Below are positions 8,861 to 17,376 of a stretch of 64,000 nt of DNA, piece by piece; the stretch's first letter is position 1, and each line of letters starts with the position of its first letter. Under the pieces are notes generated by a model, which saw nothing but the letters and a program-made list of their open reading frames with translations, searched no databases and was not told where the DNA came from. Position numbers and translations under genes: made by a program. Source of the stretch: JAMHWF01 sp035911095. Its GTDB lineage: Bacteria > Pseudomonadota > Gammaproteobacteria > Burkholderiales > Burkholderiaceae_C. The stretch lies in the NCBI GenBank assembly GCA_035911095.1, contig JAMHWF010000123.1, forward strand, positions 33,969 through 97,968. Reading direction: 5' to 3'.

Positions 8861-8930
8861 GAGCCTATGCGTCAGCGCATGGGAATTGTTCCCCGCTGCA
8901 TCGGGTCACGGTGTGTCGCCAGGGAGCAGG
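8861..8930 (-). repeat. 70-bp promoter element, copy B (upstream of the histidine kinase)
   Basis: Second copy of the element at 2613-2682, 57 of 70 bases identical without gaps. It begins 27 bp upstream of the kinase start at 8834 and contains GGGAATTGTTCCC (8881-8893). Both ends of the element are the best conserved parts, 10 of 10 identical in each terminal block. Confidence 0.7.
8881..8893. promoter_or_regulatory. GGGAA-N3-TTCCC box upstream of the histidine kinase
   Basis: GGGAA-TTG-TTCCC, perfect arms, 47 bp upstream of the kinase start codon. It sits where an activator overlapping the -35 region would bind. Confidence 0.65.
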
Positions 8931-8966
8931 TCGCGCGCCGCCGGCCGCCGGTGCCGGCCGGCCGGC

Positions 8967-11243
8967 CTACCAGCGATAGGCGAGCGTGGCCACGGCACGG
9001 CGCTTGGTGTCGAACCAGCAGTCGCCGCGCGACAGGCAGGTCGCGATGTAGGTCCGGTCGGCCAGGTTGTTGACGTTGAGCGAGACCGACCAGGGGCCGG
9101 TCTCGTAGCCGACCAGCAGGTCGACCAGCGTCACCGAGGGCACGCGGTTGTTGCCGGCGCCGTCCCACGAAGGCCCGGCATAGCGCACGCCGCCGCCGGC
9201 ACGCAGGCCCGGCAGGCCGAGCGCGCCGAAGCGGTAGACCGCCCAGGCCGCGGCCGAATGCTTCGGGATGCTGGAGAGTTGCTCGCCGCGGTTGTCGTCG
9301 GTCGCGCCGGTCAGGCGGGCATGCGTGTAGCTGTAGTTGGCGAGGAAGTCCCAGTCGGCGAGCGAGGCCGTGGTGTCGAGCTCGACGCCGTCGACGGTGG
9401 CCTCGCCGACCTGGATCGACTGGTTGACGTAATCCGGGTCGGTGGCCAGCCGGTTCGTCTCCTTCAAGCGGTAGATCGCCGCCGAGGCGCTGACACGCGA
9501 GTGGGCCGGCATCCATTTGACGCCGGCTTCCAACTGTTTCCCGCGCTTTGGCTTGAACGCACCGCCGCCACGCTCGGGTGCGAAGTTGCCTGCCATCGGC
9601 TCGAACGACTCGGAGTAGCCGAGGTAGGGCGACACGCCGCCATCGGCCAGATACACGACGCCCAGGTTCTTCGAGTTCGCACTGTCCCTGCTGCTGTCGC
9701 GTGAGTCTTCCTGCCCCTGGCTCTCGGCGAACGCCGTGTAGGCCGTGGCGGTGTTGCTCCTGGCGCGGTCGTGACGCAGGCCCGCCACGATGACCCACCG
9801 ATCATCGAACTTGACCTGGTCCTGCAGCAGCAGGCCGACGTTGCGCGTCTGCGTGTCCACCGTGTCCCACAGCGGCAGCTGCGGCAATGGCGACGTGCCG
9901 TACACGGGGTTGTAGACGTCGAGCGGCGACATTTCGAACTCGCCGAACACGCCGAAGTCGTCGTGGACCATGCGGTGCGACATGTAGTCGACGCCGGTCA
10001 CCAGCGTGTGCTTCGTGCGGCCGAAATCGAGCTTGCCTTCGAGCAACAGGTCGGCGTTGCTGATGCGGGAGCGGTCATCGGCCACGTAGCCGATCCGGTT
10101 GAGGTAGGTGCCATTCGCGTCCGGCGCGCCGCTCGCATCCGCGAAGCCCAGCCACCAGGCCGCATAGGCGGTCGCCAGGTGGCCATCGACGCTGTCGCGC
10201 CGGAAGCGGTGCCGCAGCGTCCATTGGCTGGACAGCGTCTGCGCCAGTTCCCAGCCGAAGCGCTTGCGCGTGCCACCGTAGGTATCCCAGTCGGGCTCGC
10301 CGATGAAGGTGTCGTAGGGGATGCGGCCGTTCGGCGCCTCGTTGAGCGTGCCGGCGACCGGGAAGAAGCCGTTCTCGTTGAGGCTCTTGTCCTTCTGGTA
10401 CTCGCCGTAGACGGTCAGCGTGGTGCCGGCGAGCGGCTTCCACGTGAGCGAGGGTGCGACGAACGTGCGCTCCTGGTCGGCGTGGTCAACCTGGCTGCCG
10501 CTGTCCTTGCGCAAGGCGACGAGCCGGTAGGCGAGGCGGCCGTCGTCGGTCGCCGGGCCCGAGAGGTCGGCCGCGATCTGCTTGTGCGCGTGATTGCCCA
10601 GCTGCACCTGCACTTCGCGCTGCGGCTCGAAGAGCGGTCGCTTGGAGACGAGGTTCACGACGCCGCCCGGCCCGTTCTGGCCCGCGATCAGGGACGACGG
10701 GCCGCGCAGCACCTCGATGCGCTCGAAGGCGTAGGGCTCGTTGCGCACCGCGGCCCAGTAGCCGGTGAGGGGCAGGCGCAGTCCGTCTAGCAGGTTCGAG
10801 CCGTCGCTGCCGCCGCGCAGGCCGTAGTAGTCGCCTCGGTTGTCGAGGCCGTACATCTCGGCGCGCACGCCCGGCGTGTAGCGCAGCACTTCCTGCATCG
10901 TCAGCGAATTCTGGTCCCGCACCTGCTCGGCGCCGATCACGGTGATCGACTGCGGTACCTCGTTGAGGGGCGTGTCCGTCCGCGTCGCGGTGGCGCTGCG
11001 CCGGGCCGTGTAGCCGGGCACCGGGCCGGTGGCGTTCTCGGTCTCCGCGCTGCTACGCACGCGGACGGCTGGCAGCGTCGTCGCGTCGGCGCTTGCAGGG
11101 GTGCTTGCAGGGGCGGCCGAGGCCGCGTCCGCCGCGGGTGCTGGCGCCTGTGCGACGGCATGGCCGCCGGCGAGTGCCAGCAGCGCGGACGCCAGCGCGG
11201 TCGAGGTCGGGTGAAAGGGAAGGGCAGAAAGGCGACGGGTCAT
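8967..11243 (-). CDS. TonB-dependent siderophore receptor (FhuA/FoxA-like)
   Basis: A 758-residue outer-membrane receptor that takes up a ferric siderophore with TonB energy. Signal peptide about 1-31 (ending AVAQA), an Ala/Pro-rich spacer, then the plug domain with TDTPLNEVPQSITVIGAEQVRDQ and VLRGPSSLIAGQNGPGGVVNLVSKRP. The rest is a beta barrel ending in the usual aromatic terminus (ATLAYRW). A pair of cysteines in IATCLSRGDCWFDTKRR near the C-terminus is typical of the hydroxamate receptor group (FhuA, FoxA). A Fur-like box lies upstream at about 11370. It follows the kinase gene in reverse order and is probably transcribed separately. Confidence 0.92.
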   Translation of the reverse strand: MTRRLSALPFHPTSTALASALLALAGGHAVAQAPAPAADAASAAPASTPASADATTLPAVRVRSSAETENATGPVPGYTARRSATATRTDTPLNEVPQSITVIGAEQVRDQNSLTMQEVLRYTPGVRAEMYGLDNRGDYYGLRGGSDGSNLLDGLRLPLTGYWAAVRNEPYAFERIEVLRGPSSLIAGQNGPGGVVNLVSKRPLFEPQREVQVQLGNHAHKQIAADLSGPATDDGRLAYRLVALRKDSGSQVDHADQERTFVAPSLTWKPLAGTTLTVYGEYQKDKSLNENGFFPVAGTLNEAPNGRIPYDTFIGEPDWDTYGGTRKRFGWELAQTLSSQWTLRHRFRRDSVDGHLATAYAAWWLGFADASGAPDANGTYLNRIGYVADDRSRISNADLLLEGKLDFGRTKHTLVTGVDYMSHRMVHDDFGVFGEFEMSPLDVYNPVYGTSPLPQLPLWDTVDTQTRNVGLLLQDQVKFDDRWVIVAGLRHDRARSNTATAYTAFAESQGQEDSRDSSRDSANSKNLGVVYLADGGVSPYLGYSESFEPMAGNFAPERGGGAFKPKRGKQLEAGVKWMPAHSRVSASAAIYRLKETNRLATDPDYVNQSIQVGEATVDGVELDTTASLADWDFLANYSYTHARLTGATDDNRGEQLSSIPKHSAAAWAVYRFGALGLPGLRAGGGVRYAGPSWDGAGNNRVPSVTLVDLLVGYETGPWSVSLNVNNLADRTYIATCLSRGDCWFDTKRRAVATLAYRW

Positions 11244-11369
11244 GCCGGACTCCAGGGCTGCGGTTGCGCGAAGGGCTGCCGGTCAGCGGCAACCCGGTGG
11301 GCCCACGACGTTCTCGATCGAACGCTGGCGATGGCTGGCGTCGTTCTGTGCTGTTGTGCGATGGATGTT

Positions 11370-11386
11370 AATGCGAGGCATTCGCG
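11370..11386. promoter_or_regulatory. Possible Fur box upstream of the siderophore receptor
   Basis: AATGCGAGGCATTCGCG, similar to the stronger Fur-like box at 54301-54321 upstream of another receptor (shared AATG-GA--CATTCGC). It lies about 127 bp upstream of the receptor start. The match to the Fur consensus is partial. Confidence 0.4.
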
Positions 11387-11502
11387 ACACGCCGCCGCGT
11401 GTCGGCTGGGAACCACAAGCGAATCGGCGAAGTCGGACGGCAGCCCGCTGCGCTGCGCGCGACGATGCCTTTCCGATCCACCTTTCCATGACGGAGGTTT
11501 CG

Positions 11503-11715
11503 ATGCCGACCGAGAAGACGCCGCGAGCCCAGCCGGCCGAGCCGGCGCCCAAGCGCATCCAGCCGATCCCCTTCGACGACGACGAGGACGACGAGCCCTA
11601 TGGCGATCCGTCGAAGGTCAAGGACGAGAGCCCGCTGAAGTCGCTCGGCGAGGCCGTGTCCGACCCGGTGCGCGAGCGCGGCGAGCGCAAGGCCGGGCGC
11701 GAAGGCCTTTCCTGA
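11503..11715 (+). CDS. Small acidic protein of unknown function
   Basis: A 70-residue hydrophilic protein. The start ATG 11503 has GGAGG five bases upstream; an in-frame ATG at 11488 is possible but lacks this. It is rich in Asp, Glu and Pro, with an acidic run FDDDEDDEPYGD near residues 24-35, and has no membrane segment or signal peptide. I do not recognise a family. It is divergent from the siderophore receptor and convergent with the TonB-like gene that follows. Confidence 0.6.
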   Translation: MPTEKTPRAQPAEPAPKRIQPIPFDDDEDDEPYGDPSKVKDESPLKSLGEAVSDPVRERGERKAGREGLS

Positions 11716-11764
11716 GGCGACTCTGCGCGACGCCCCGCGGAGGTTGCGCGGCCGAAGGCTGCCG

Positions 11765-12211
11765 TCAGCGCGTCGGCGCCGACGCCGGCGCGCGGGGCGG
11801 CGTGCCGGCCGCACCGCGTTGCTGCCGCGCGTTGACCGTGAAGGTCTGCTGGATCACGAAGGCCTCGGTCACCGGCGCACCGAGGTCGCAGCGCGCGCCC
11901 TTGAAGGCTTCGGTGACGGCGGCCTCCCAGGCCGCGTGACCGGTGCTTTGGCGCTGCGTGAGCTTGCCGACGACGCCGGGCGGCACGATCTCGACCTCCA
12001 CCAGCACGCTGGCCAGTTCGAAGCCCGGCTCGGCCAGCAGCGCCGCCGGCGCCGCGGGCCGCACCGGCGTGCACTCGACGTCGGACGGCGGCAGCGGTGA
12101 CGCCGCGCCGGCGGGCGCGGCCCAGGCGGCGGCGCAGGCGATGGCGGAAGCGGTGGCGACCCGCGCGAGCGACGGCCCAGGCAGCGAAGGACGGAGATTC
12201 AAGGCGCTCAA
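11765..12211 (-). CDS. Small exported protein with a TonB C-terminal-like domain
   Basis: A 148-residue protein starting at TTG 12211, preceded by GGGAG six bases upstream and followed by a signal-like segment (ATASAIACAAAWAAPAGAAS). The remainder (SVLVEVEIVPPGVVGK, HAAWEAAVTEAFKGARC, FVIQQTFTVN) follows the strand-helix-strand pattern of TonB C-terminal domains, but there is no proline-rich periplasmic arm or ExbB/D neighbour. It may be a stand-alone TonB-box-like periplasmic protein rather than an energy transducer. Longer upstream frames have no ribosome binding site. Confidence 0.55.
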   Translation of the reverse strand: MSALNLRPSLPGPSLARVATASAIACAAAWAAPAGAASPLPPSDVECTPVRPAAPAALLAEPGFELASVLVEVEIVPPGVVGKLTQRQSTGHAAWEAAVTEAFKGARCDLGAPVTEAFVIQQTFTVNARQQRGAAGTPPRAPASAPTR

Positions 12212-12414
12212 GGCGGGCTCCCGCAGCGGATCGACCGCGCAGTAGGCCGCATGCCACGGCGGGCTGCAAATCCCTACCCGGACACACGGTGCGGGACAGG
12301 CCATGGCGCTGCAACGATCGACCCTGCCGCCGACCGGCGCGGCCGTCGGGGCGACACTGTCGGTCGAGGCGCCGCGGCGGCGCTCCAAGGCCCAGTCTCA
12401 GCTCTGCACCTGCC

Positions 12415-13935
12415 ATGCGCCCCTTCGGTTTCGACAACAGCTATGCCCGCGACCTGCCCGAGCTCGCGGTGGCCTGGAAACCGGCGGCGGTGCCCGTGCC
12501 GCGCCTGCTCTATCTGAACGAGCCGCTGGCCGACGAACTCGGGCTCGACACCGCGTCGCTGCGGGGGCCGGAAGGCGCCGCGCTCTTCGCCGGCAACACG
12601 CTGCCGGAGGGCGCCGAGCCCGTCGCCCAGGCCTATGCCGGGCACCAGTTCGGCGGCTATTCGCCGGTGCTCGGCGATGGCCGCGCGCTGTTGCTCGGCG
12701 AGCTGACCGACCGTACCGGCCAGCGCCGCGACGTGGCGTTCAAGGGCTCGGGCCGCACGCCGTTCTCGCGCGGCGGCGACGGCAAGGCGGCGGTCGGCCC
12801 GATGCTGCGCGAGGCGCTGGTCAGCGAGGCGATGCAGGCGCTGGGCATCCCGACCACGCGCGCGCTCGCGGTCGCCGCCACCGGCGAGACGGTGCGCCGC
12901 GAGGTCGGCCTGCCCGGCGCGGTGCTGACGCGCGTGGCCGCGAGCCACCTGCGCGTGGGCAGCTTCCAGTTCGTCAATGCCAGCGGCGACCGCGCGGTGC
13001 TCGCGCGCCTGGCCGAGCACGCGATCGCGCGCCACGATCCCGAGCTCGTCGGCCAGCCCGGCCGCTACCTCGGCCTGCTGCGCGCGGTGGTGCGGCGCCA
13101 GGCGCGGCTCATCGCGCAGTGGATGAGCGTCGGCTTCATCCACGGCGTGATGAACACCGACAACATGACGATCTCGGGCGAGACGATCGACTACGGCCCC
13201 TGCGCCTTCATGGAGGCCTACGACCCGGCCGCGGTGTTCAGCAGCATCGACCACGGCGGCCGCTACGCCTACCACAACCAGTCCGGCATCGCGCGCTGGA
13301 ACCTCGAGCGCCTGGCCATCGCGCTGCTGCCGCTGATCGCCACCGCCGACGAGGAGGCCGCGCTGAAGGCGGCGGTCGACGAGATCCTGCCGGTGCTCGA
13401 CGGGTTCCAGCAGGTCCACGAGGCGGAGACGCAGCGCCTCCAGCGGGCCAAGCTCGGCCTGGGCGCCACCGCCGGCCTCGCCCCCGAGGACATGGTGGCC
13501 GAGACGGCGTTGATCCGCGACTGGTTCGCGCTGCTGCAGTCGCAGCAGGTCGACCACACCTCGGCCTGGCGGCTGCTGGCCGATGCGGTCGAGCCCGGCG
13601 AGACGGCGCTTCACGGCCTCTTCGCCGACCGCGGGGCGCTGGACGTCTGGCTCGCGCGCTGGCGCCAGTGCGGCGCCCGTGACAGCGCGAACGGCGGGCC
13701 GTCGTCGCCGGCGGCGCGGGCCGCGCGGATGCGCGAAGTCAACCCGCGGATCATCCCGCGGAACCACCGCGTCGAAGAGGCGCTCGCCGCCGCGACCGCC
13801 GGCGACCTCGCGCCCTTCGAGCGCCTGCTCGCCGCGGTGCAGCGCCCCTACGACGACGACCCGGCGCTGGCCCCCTACGCCGAGCCGGCACCGGCCGAGG
13901 TGACGGCCGGCTACCAGACCTTCTGCGGCACCTGA
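12415..13935 (+). CDS. selO: Protein adenylyltransferase SelO (YdiU family)
   Basis: A 506-residue SelO pseudokinase, which transfers AMP to protein hydroxyl groups and is linked to redox homeostasis. Signature segments are YAGHQFGGYSPVLGDGRA, FKGSGRTPFSRGGDGK, REALVSEAMQALGIPTTRAL, HGVMNTDNMTISGETIDYGP (metal-binding Asn/Asp) and NPRIIPRNHRVEEAL. The start is ATG 12415, where the family N-terminus (FGFDNSYARDLPEL) begins. The C-terminus is FCGT: one cysteine near the end, without the CSS-type tail of E. coli YdiU. The gene stands alone and converges on a DMT permease across a hairpin. Confidence 0.95.
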   Translation: MRPFGFDNSYARDLPELAVAWKPAAVPVPRLLYLNEPLADELGLDTASLRGPEGAALFAGNTLPEGAEPVAQAYAGHQFGGYSPVLGDGRALLLGELTDRTGQRRDVAFKGSGRTPFSRGGDGKAAVGPMLREALVSEAMQALGIPTTRALAVAATGETVRREVGLPGAVLTRVAASHLRVGSFQFVNASGDRAVLARLAEHAIARHDPELVGQPGRYLGLLRAVVRRQARLIAQWMSVGFIHGVMNTDNMTISGETIDYGPCAFMEAYDPAAVFSSIDHGGRYAYHNQSGIARWNLERLAIALLPLIATADEEAALKAAVDEILPVLDGFQQVHEAETQRLQRAKLGLGATAGLAPEDMVAETALIRDWFALLQSQQVDHTSAWRLLADAVEPGETALHGLFADRGALDVWLARWRQCGARDSANGGPSSPAARAARMREVNPRIIPRNHRVEEALAAATAGDLAPFERLLAAVQRPYDDDPALAPYAEPAPAEVTAGYQTFCGT

Positions 13936-13950
13936 GGCGCAGGCCTCAGG
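13931..13950. terminator. Hairpin between convergent selO and DMT permease genes
   Basis: CCTGAGGC, a 4-base loop, then GCCTCAGG: perfect 8-bp arms overlapping both stop codons. It has no T-run, so it is a likely but unproven bidirectional terminator. Confidence 0.5.
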
Positions 13951-14845
13951 CGCGGCCGCGCGCGGCGAGCCGCGGCCTCCACCAGCCCGTCGCGAGCGAC
14001 GTGCCGGCCAGGATCGCCGCGCAGCCGAGCCACATCGCCGGCGTCGGCCGCTCGCCGAGCAGCAGCGCGCCCCAGCCCATCGCGAAGGCCGGCACGAGGT
14101 AGGTGACGGTCAGCGCGTTGGCGGGCCCGGCGTTCGTGATCAGGCGGAAGAACAGCACGTACGCGAAGCCGGTGCAGACCACCGCCAGCAGCAGCGCCGC
14201 GACCCAGGCCCCCGACGACGGCGACACCGGCGGCCAGAGCCAGAGCGCCGGGCCGCTCCAGACCAGCGTCGCGGCCACCTGGCTGCCGGCGGCCATCGCC
14301 ATCGGCGGCACGCCGAGCGCATGGCGCTTGGTGATGCTGGCCGCGAAGCCATAGCTGAGCGAGGCGAGCAGGCAGGCGACGATCGCGAAGACCGCTTCAT
14401 GATCCTGCGCGCCCGCACGCAGCCCGGCCTCGCGTCCTGCCAGGCCGAAGACGCCGGCGAAGCCGATCGCCAGGCCGAGCACGCGGGAGCGGTCGAGCCG
14501 GTCGCCGAGCCAGGCCCAGGCGATGACCGCGCCGAAAAGCGGCGTCGCCGCGTTGAAGATGGCCCCAAGCGAGCCGGTGACGTGCAGCAGCGCGTAGGCG
14601 AACAACGCGAAGGGCAGGGCCGAGTTGAAGAAGCCGACGACGAAGATCGGCTTCCAGTGGCGCCGCATCGCGGCGGCGTCGCCGCTCCACCACAGCAGCG
14701 GCAGCAGCGTCGCCGTCGCGCCGGCCACGCGCAGCCAGACCAGGGCCGCCGGCCCGAAGGGCTCGGCCGCGATGCGCATGAAGAGGAACGACGCGCCCCA
14801 GATCGCGCCGAGCAGCAGCAACTCGAGCCGGTCGCGGCCGTTCAT
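13946..14845 (-). CDS. EamA/DMT-superfamily permease
   Basis: A 299-residue inner-membrane protein with about ten hydrophobic segments in two EamA repeats (about 8-137 and 150-285). Typical parts are LLLGAIWGASFLFMRIA, GAIFNAATPLFGAVIAW and a second-repeat equivalent FRLITNAGPANALTVTYLVP. The family exports metabolites such as amino acids; the substrate cannot be told. It lies 37 bp downstream of ogt on the same strand and may be co-transcribed with the DNA-repair pair. Confidence 0.88.
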   Translation of the reverse strand: MNGRDRLELLLLGAIWGASFLFMRIAAEPFGPAALVWLRVAGATATLLPLLWWSGDAAAMRRHWKPIFVVGFFNSALPFALFAYALLHVTGSLGAIFNAATPLFGAVIAWAWLGDRLDRSRVLGLAIGFAGVFGLAGREAGLRAGAQDHEAVFAIVACLLASLSYGFAASITKRHALGVPPMAMAAGSQVAATLVWSGPALWLWPPVSPSSGAWVAALLLAVVCTGFAYVLFFRLITNAGPANALTVTYLVPAFAMGWGALLLGERPTPAMWLGCAAILAGTSLATGWWRPRLAARGRA

Positions 14846-14882
14846 CGGCCGCTCGCCACGCGCCGCCCGGCCCTGGGGGCGG

Positions 14883-15398
14883 TCATATCCAGGACCCCTC
14901 GAGACGAAGCAGGGTGATCTTGCGGTCGAGCCCGCCGGCGAAGCCGGTCAGCGAGCCGTCGCGGCCGAGCACGCGGTGGCAGGGCACGATGATGGCCAGC
15001 GGGTTGCGCCCGACCGCCGCACCGACGGCCCGCGAAGCCGTCGGCGCCGCGAGTGCCTCGGCGACGACGCCGTAGGACGAGGTGCGGCCGAAGCCGATGC
15101 GCAGCAGCGCCTCCCAGACGCGGCGCTGGAAGGGCGTGCCGACCGGCGCCAGCGGCAAGTCGAAATCCTGCCGTTCGCCCGCCCAGTACTCGTCGAGCTG
15201 GCGCCGCGTGCGGTCCAGCAGTTCGTCGCCCCGTGCCACGGGCAGGTCCTCGTGCGGCGGCTCGGGCCATTCCACGCCGAGGAAGCCGACGATGCCGAGG
15301 CCGGCCGGGGAGCGCACCAGGCGCAGGGTGCCGACCGGCGAGTCGACATCGAGGCGCGCACTGAACGGCGCGGCGGGGGTGAGGAGGGGGATCGTCAT
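14883..15398 (-). CDS. ogt: Methylated-DNA-[protein]-cysteine S-methyltransferase
   Basis: A 171-residue suicide repair protein that removes alkyl groups from O6-alkylguanine. N-terminal ribonuclease-like part, then the catalytic domain with PVGTPFQRRVWEALL, GRTSSYG, RAVGAAVGRNPLAIIVPCHRVLG (acceptor Cys in PCHRV) and LTGFAGGLDRK. The start is ATG 15398 with GGAG upstream, which overlaps the stop of the upstream Ada-AlkA gene by four bases (ATGA), so the two are translationally coupled. Confidence 0.95.
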   Translation of the reverse strand: MTIPLLTPAAPFSARLDVDSPVGTLRLVRSPAGLGIVGFLGVEWPEPPHEDLPVARGDELLDRTRRQLDEYWAGERQDFDLPLAPVGTPFQRRVWEALLRIGFGRTSSYGVVAEALAAPTASRAVGAAVGRNPLAIIVPCHRVLGRDGSLTGFAGGLDRKITLLRLEGSWI

Positions 15399-17251
15399 GT
15401 GGTGCTCCGGGAAGCGGCAGGGCCCGCGCCGGGTTGCGCGGGGGCCGAGGCCTGTGCCGCCGTCGAGGCCGGTGGCAGCGCCGTCGGCCCGGCGGCGCTG
15501 CGCGGCGGCACCTGCCACAGCCGCAGCACCGCGTACGCGCGCCAGGGGCGGCAGGGCTCGACCCGCCGTGCGGCTTCGCGCAGGTCGGCCGCGCGCCGGC
15601 CGAGGCCGAGCGCGTTCAGCACCGCGACGTCGCCGGGCGGGAAGGCGTCGGCCCAGCCGAGGCGGCGCATCGCGAGGTAGTGCGCCGTCCAGGGCCCGAG
15701 GCCGGGGACGTCGTCGAGCGCTGCGAGCAGCGCCTCGGCGGCGGCCTGCGGCGCCGTGCTGCCGCGCGCCAGCGCCGCCAGCCGCGGCTCGAGCCGGGCG
15801 AGCGCCTGGATCGCCGCGACCTGCCGGCGCAGCAGCCCGAGCGTGCCGAGCGCCGACGGCTCGGCCTGCGCCAGCGCGGCCGGGGTGGGAAAGGCGCGCC
15901 GCAGTTCAGGCCAGGGCGCCTTGAGCGGGCTGCCGAAGCGTTCGACCAGGCGCGCCGCGAGCGTGCGGGCGGCAGCCACCGTGACGCGCTGGCCGAGCAC
16001 CGCGCGCACCGCGATCTCGAAGCCGTCGAGCGCGCCGGGCAGGCGCAGCCCGCTGGCGGCGGGCGCTGACGGCCAACCGGCGGGCAGCGCGTCGGCGGGA
16101 TCGGCACCGGCGTCGAAACCGGCATTCGTCCCGTCCGTCCCGGCAGCCGCGGCGGCGTCCAGGTCACACGAGACCGGGGCAGCCGTCGGGGCGAGGCAGG
16201 CCAGCGCCTCGCCGATCGCCTGCGGGTCGGCGTCCAGGTCGAGCCAGCGCCGCACCGCACCGGCCAGCGCCGCGCTGTGCGCCGCGAGCGCGGGCGCGAG
16301 GCGCAGCCGCACGGCCGGCCGGGCGGGCTCGAAGACAAGCTCGAGCCAGCCTGCGCCGTGGTCGACGCCGTCGATCGCCCCGGCGCGCAGGCCGCGGCGC
16401 AACCGCCGTGGCCCGAGCTCGACCGCTTCGACGCCGGGCACCGCGCGCTGGGCGAAGAAGGCGAGCAGGCCCTCGACGTCGAACGGCGGCCGGTAGTCGA
16501 GGCGCAATTCGACCGCCGGCGCGGCGAGGGGTGCGGCCCGGGGCAGGCTGCCGGGCCCGGATCCCGGTCCTGTCCCTGGTGCCACGCCCGCCGCGGTCGC
16601 CGCCCCCGGCGCCGAGCGACGCAGCGCGAGCGGGCTCAGCCGGTAGTGCTCGGCGAATGCGGCGTTGAAGCGCCGCAGGCTGCGAAAGCCGCTCGCCAGC
16701 GCGACCTCGGTCACCGGCAGCGCGCTGTCCGTCAGCAGGTGCTTGGCCTGCAGCAGCCGGCGCGTCTGCAGGTGCTGCAGCGGTGTCACCCCGTGCTCGG
16801 CGACGAAGATGCGCCGCAGGTGCCGGTCGCTGATGCCCAGCCGCGCGGCCAGTGCCGAGAGTGCCGGCGCCTCGCCGGCGGGCGCGCAGGCGAGGCGGTC
16901 GAGCTCGGCCGCGGCCTGGCGCGCGAGGGTGCGCGACGCGTCCATCACCGACCAGGCCGGCCCAGGCCCGGGGGCGAGTTCGGGCCGGCACTTGAGGCAG
17001 GGCCGGAAGCGCGCCGCCTCCGCCTGCGCGGCGCTGGCGAAGAAGCGGCAGTTCTCGCGCCGTGGCGTGCGCACGCGGCAGATCGGCCGGCAGTAGACGC
17101 CGGTCGAGGTGACGCCGACGAAGAAGCGCCCGTCCTGTCGTGCGTCGCGCGCGACGAGGGCGCGCCACGCAGCGTCGGGGTCCGGCGCGTGCGGCGCAGG
17201 GACGGGGCCGGGGCAAAGGGCAGGGTACGGGCCTGGCATGCGGACGATCAT
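15395..17251 (-). CDS. Ada-AlkA fusion: AraC-type regulator with DNA-3-methyladenine glycosylase II
   Basis: A 618-residue adaptive-response protein. Residues about 15-95 are an Ada Zn/methylphosphotriester domain (GVYCRPICRVRTPRRENC, then PCLKCRPE; the first Cys of YCRPIC accepts the methyl group). About 105-215 is an AraC-type helix-turn-helix. After a Gly/Pro/Ala linker comes an AlkA domain: N-terminal part from about 245, then the HhH-GPD core (FEIAVRAVLGQRVTVAAARTLA, VPGLGPWTAHYLAMRRLGWADAFPPGD, the last Asp being catalytic). There is no Ogt domain inside; it is the separate gene downstream. Start ATG 17251 or 17239. Confidence 0.93.
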   Translation of the reverse strand: MIVRMPGPYPALCPGPVPAPHAPDPDAAWRALVARDARQDGRFFVGVTSTGVYCRPICRVRTPRRENCRFFASAAQAEAARFRPCLKCRPELAPGPGPAWSVMDASRTLARQAAAELDRLACAPAGEAPALSALAARLGISDRHLRRIFVAEHGVTPLQHLQTRRLLQAKHLLTDSALPVTEVALASGFRSLRRFNAAFAEHYRLSPLALRRSAPGAATAAGVAPGTGPGSGPGSLPRAAPLAAPAVELRLDYRPPFDVEGLLAFFAQRAVPGVEAVELGPRRLRRGLRAGAIDGVDHGAGWLELVFEPARPAVRLRLAPALAAHSAALAGAVRRWLDLDADPQAIGEALACLAPTAAPVSCDLDAAAAAGTDGTNAGFDAGADPADALPAGWPSAPAASGLRLPGALDGFEIAVRAVLGQRVTVAAARTLAARLVERFGSPLKAPWPELRRAFPTPAALAQAEPSALGTLGLLRRQVAAIQALARLEPRLAALARGSTAPQAAAEALLAALDDVPGLGPWTAHYLAMRRLGWADAFPPGDVAVLNALGLGRRAADLREAARRVEPCRPWRAYAVLRLWQVPPRSAAGPTALPPASTAAQASAPAQPGAGPAASRSTT

Positions 17252-17376
17252 AGGCAGCGCGGCGGGGACGGCTCGCCGTTTCCGGACATGTCCCTGTGAC
17301 CCCCGCGCCGGGTCGGACCCGGGGCGGTTGCGGCGGCGCGGCGCTATGGTTGCGCCCTGGAACCCAGGAGCCTCCG

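Noticed and set aside
12274..13767. A large minus-strand gene opposite selO
   Set aside because: SelO motifs are continuous on the plus strand. The opposite frame has no motifs and only the composition typical of an antisense frame.
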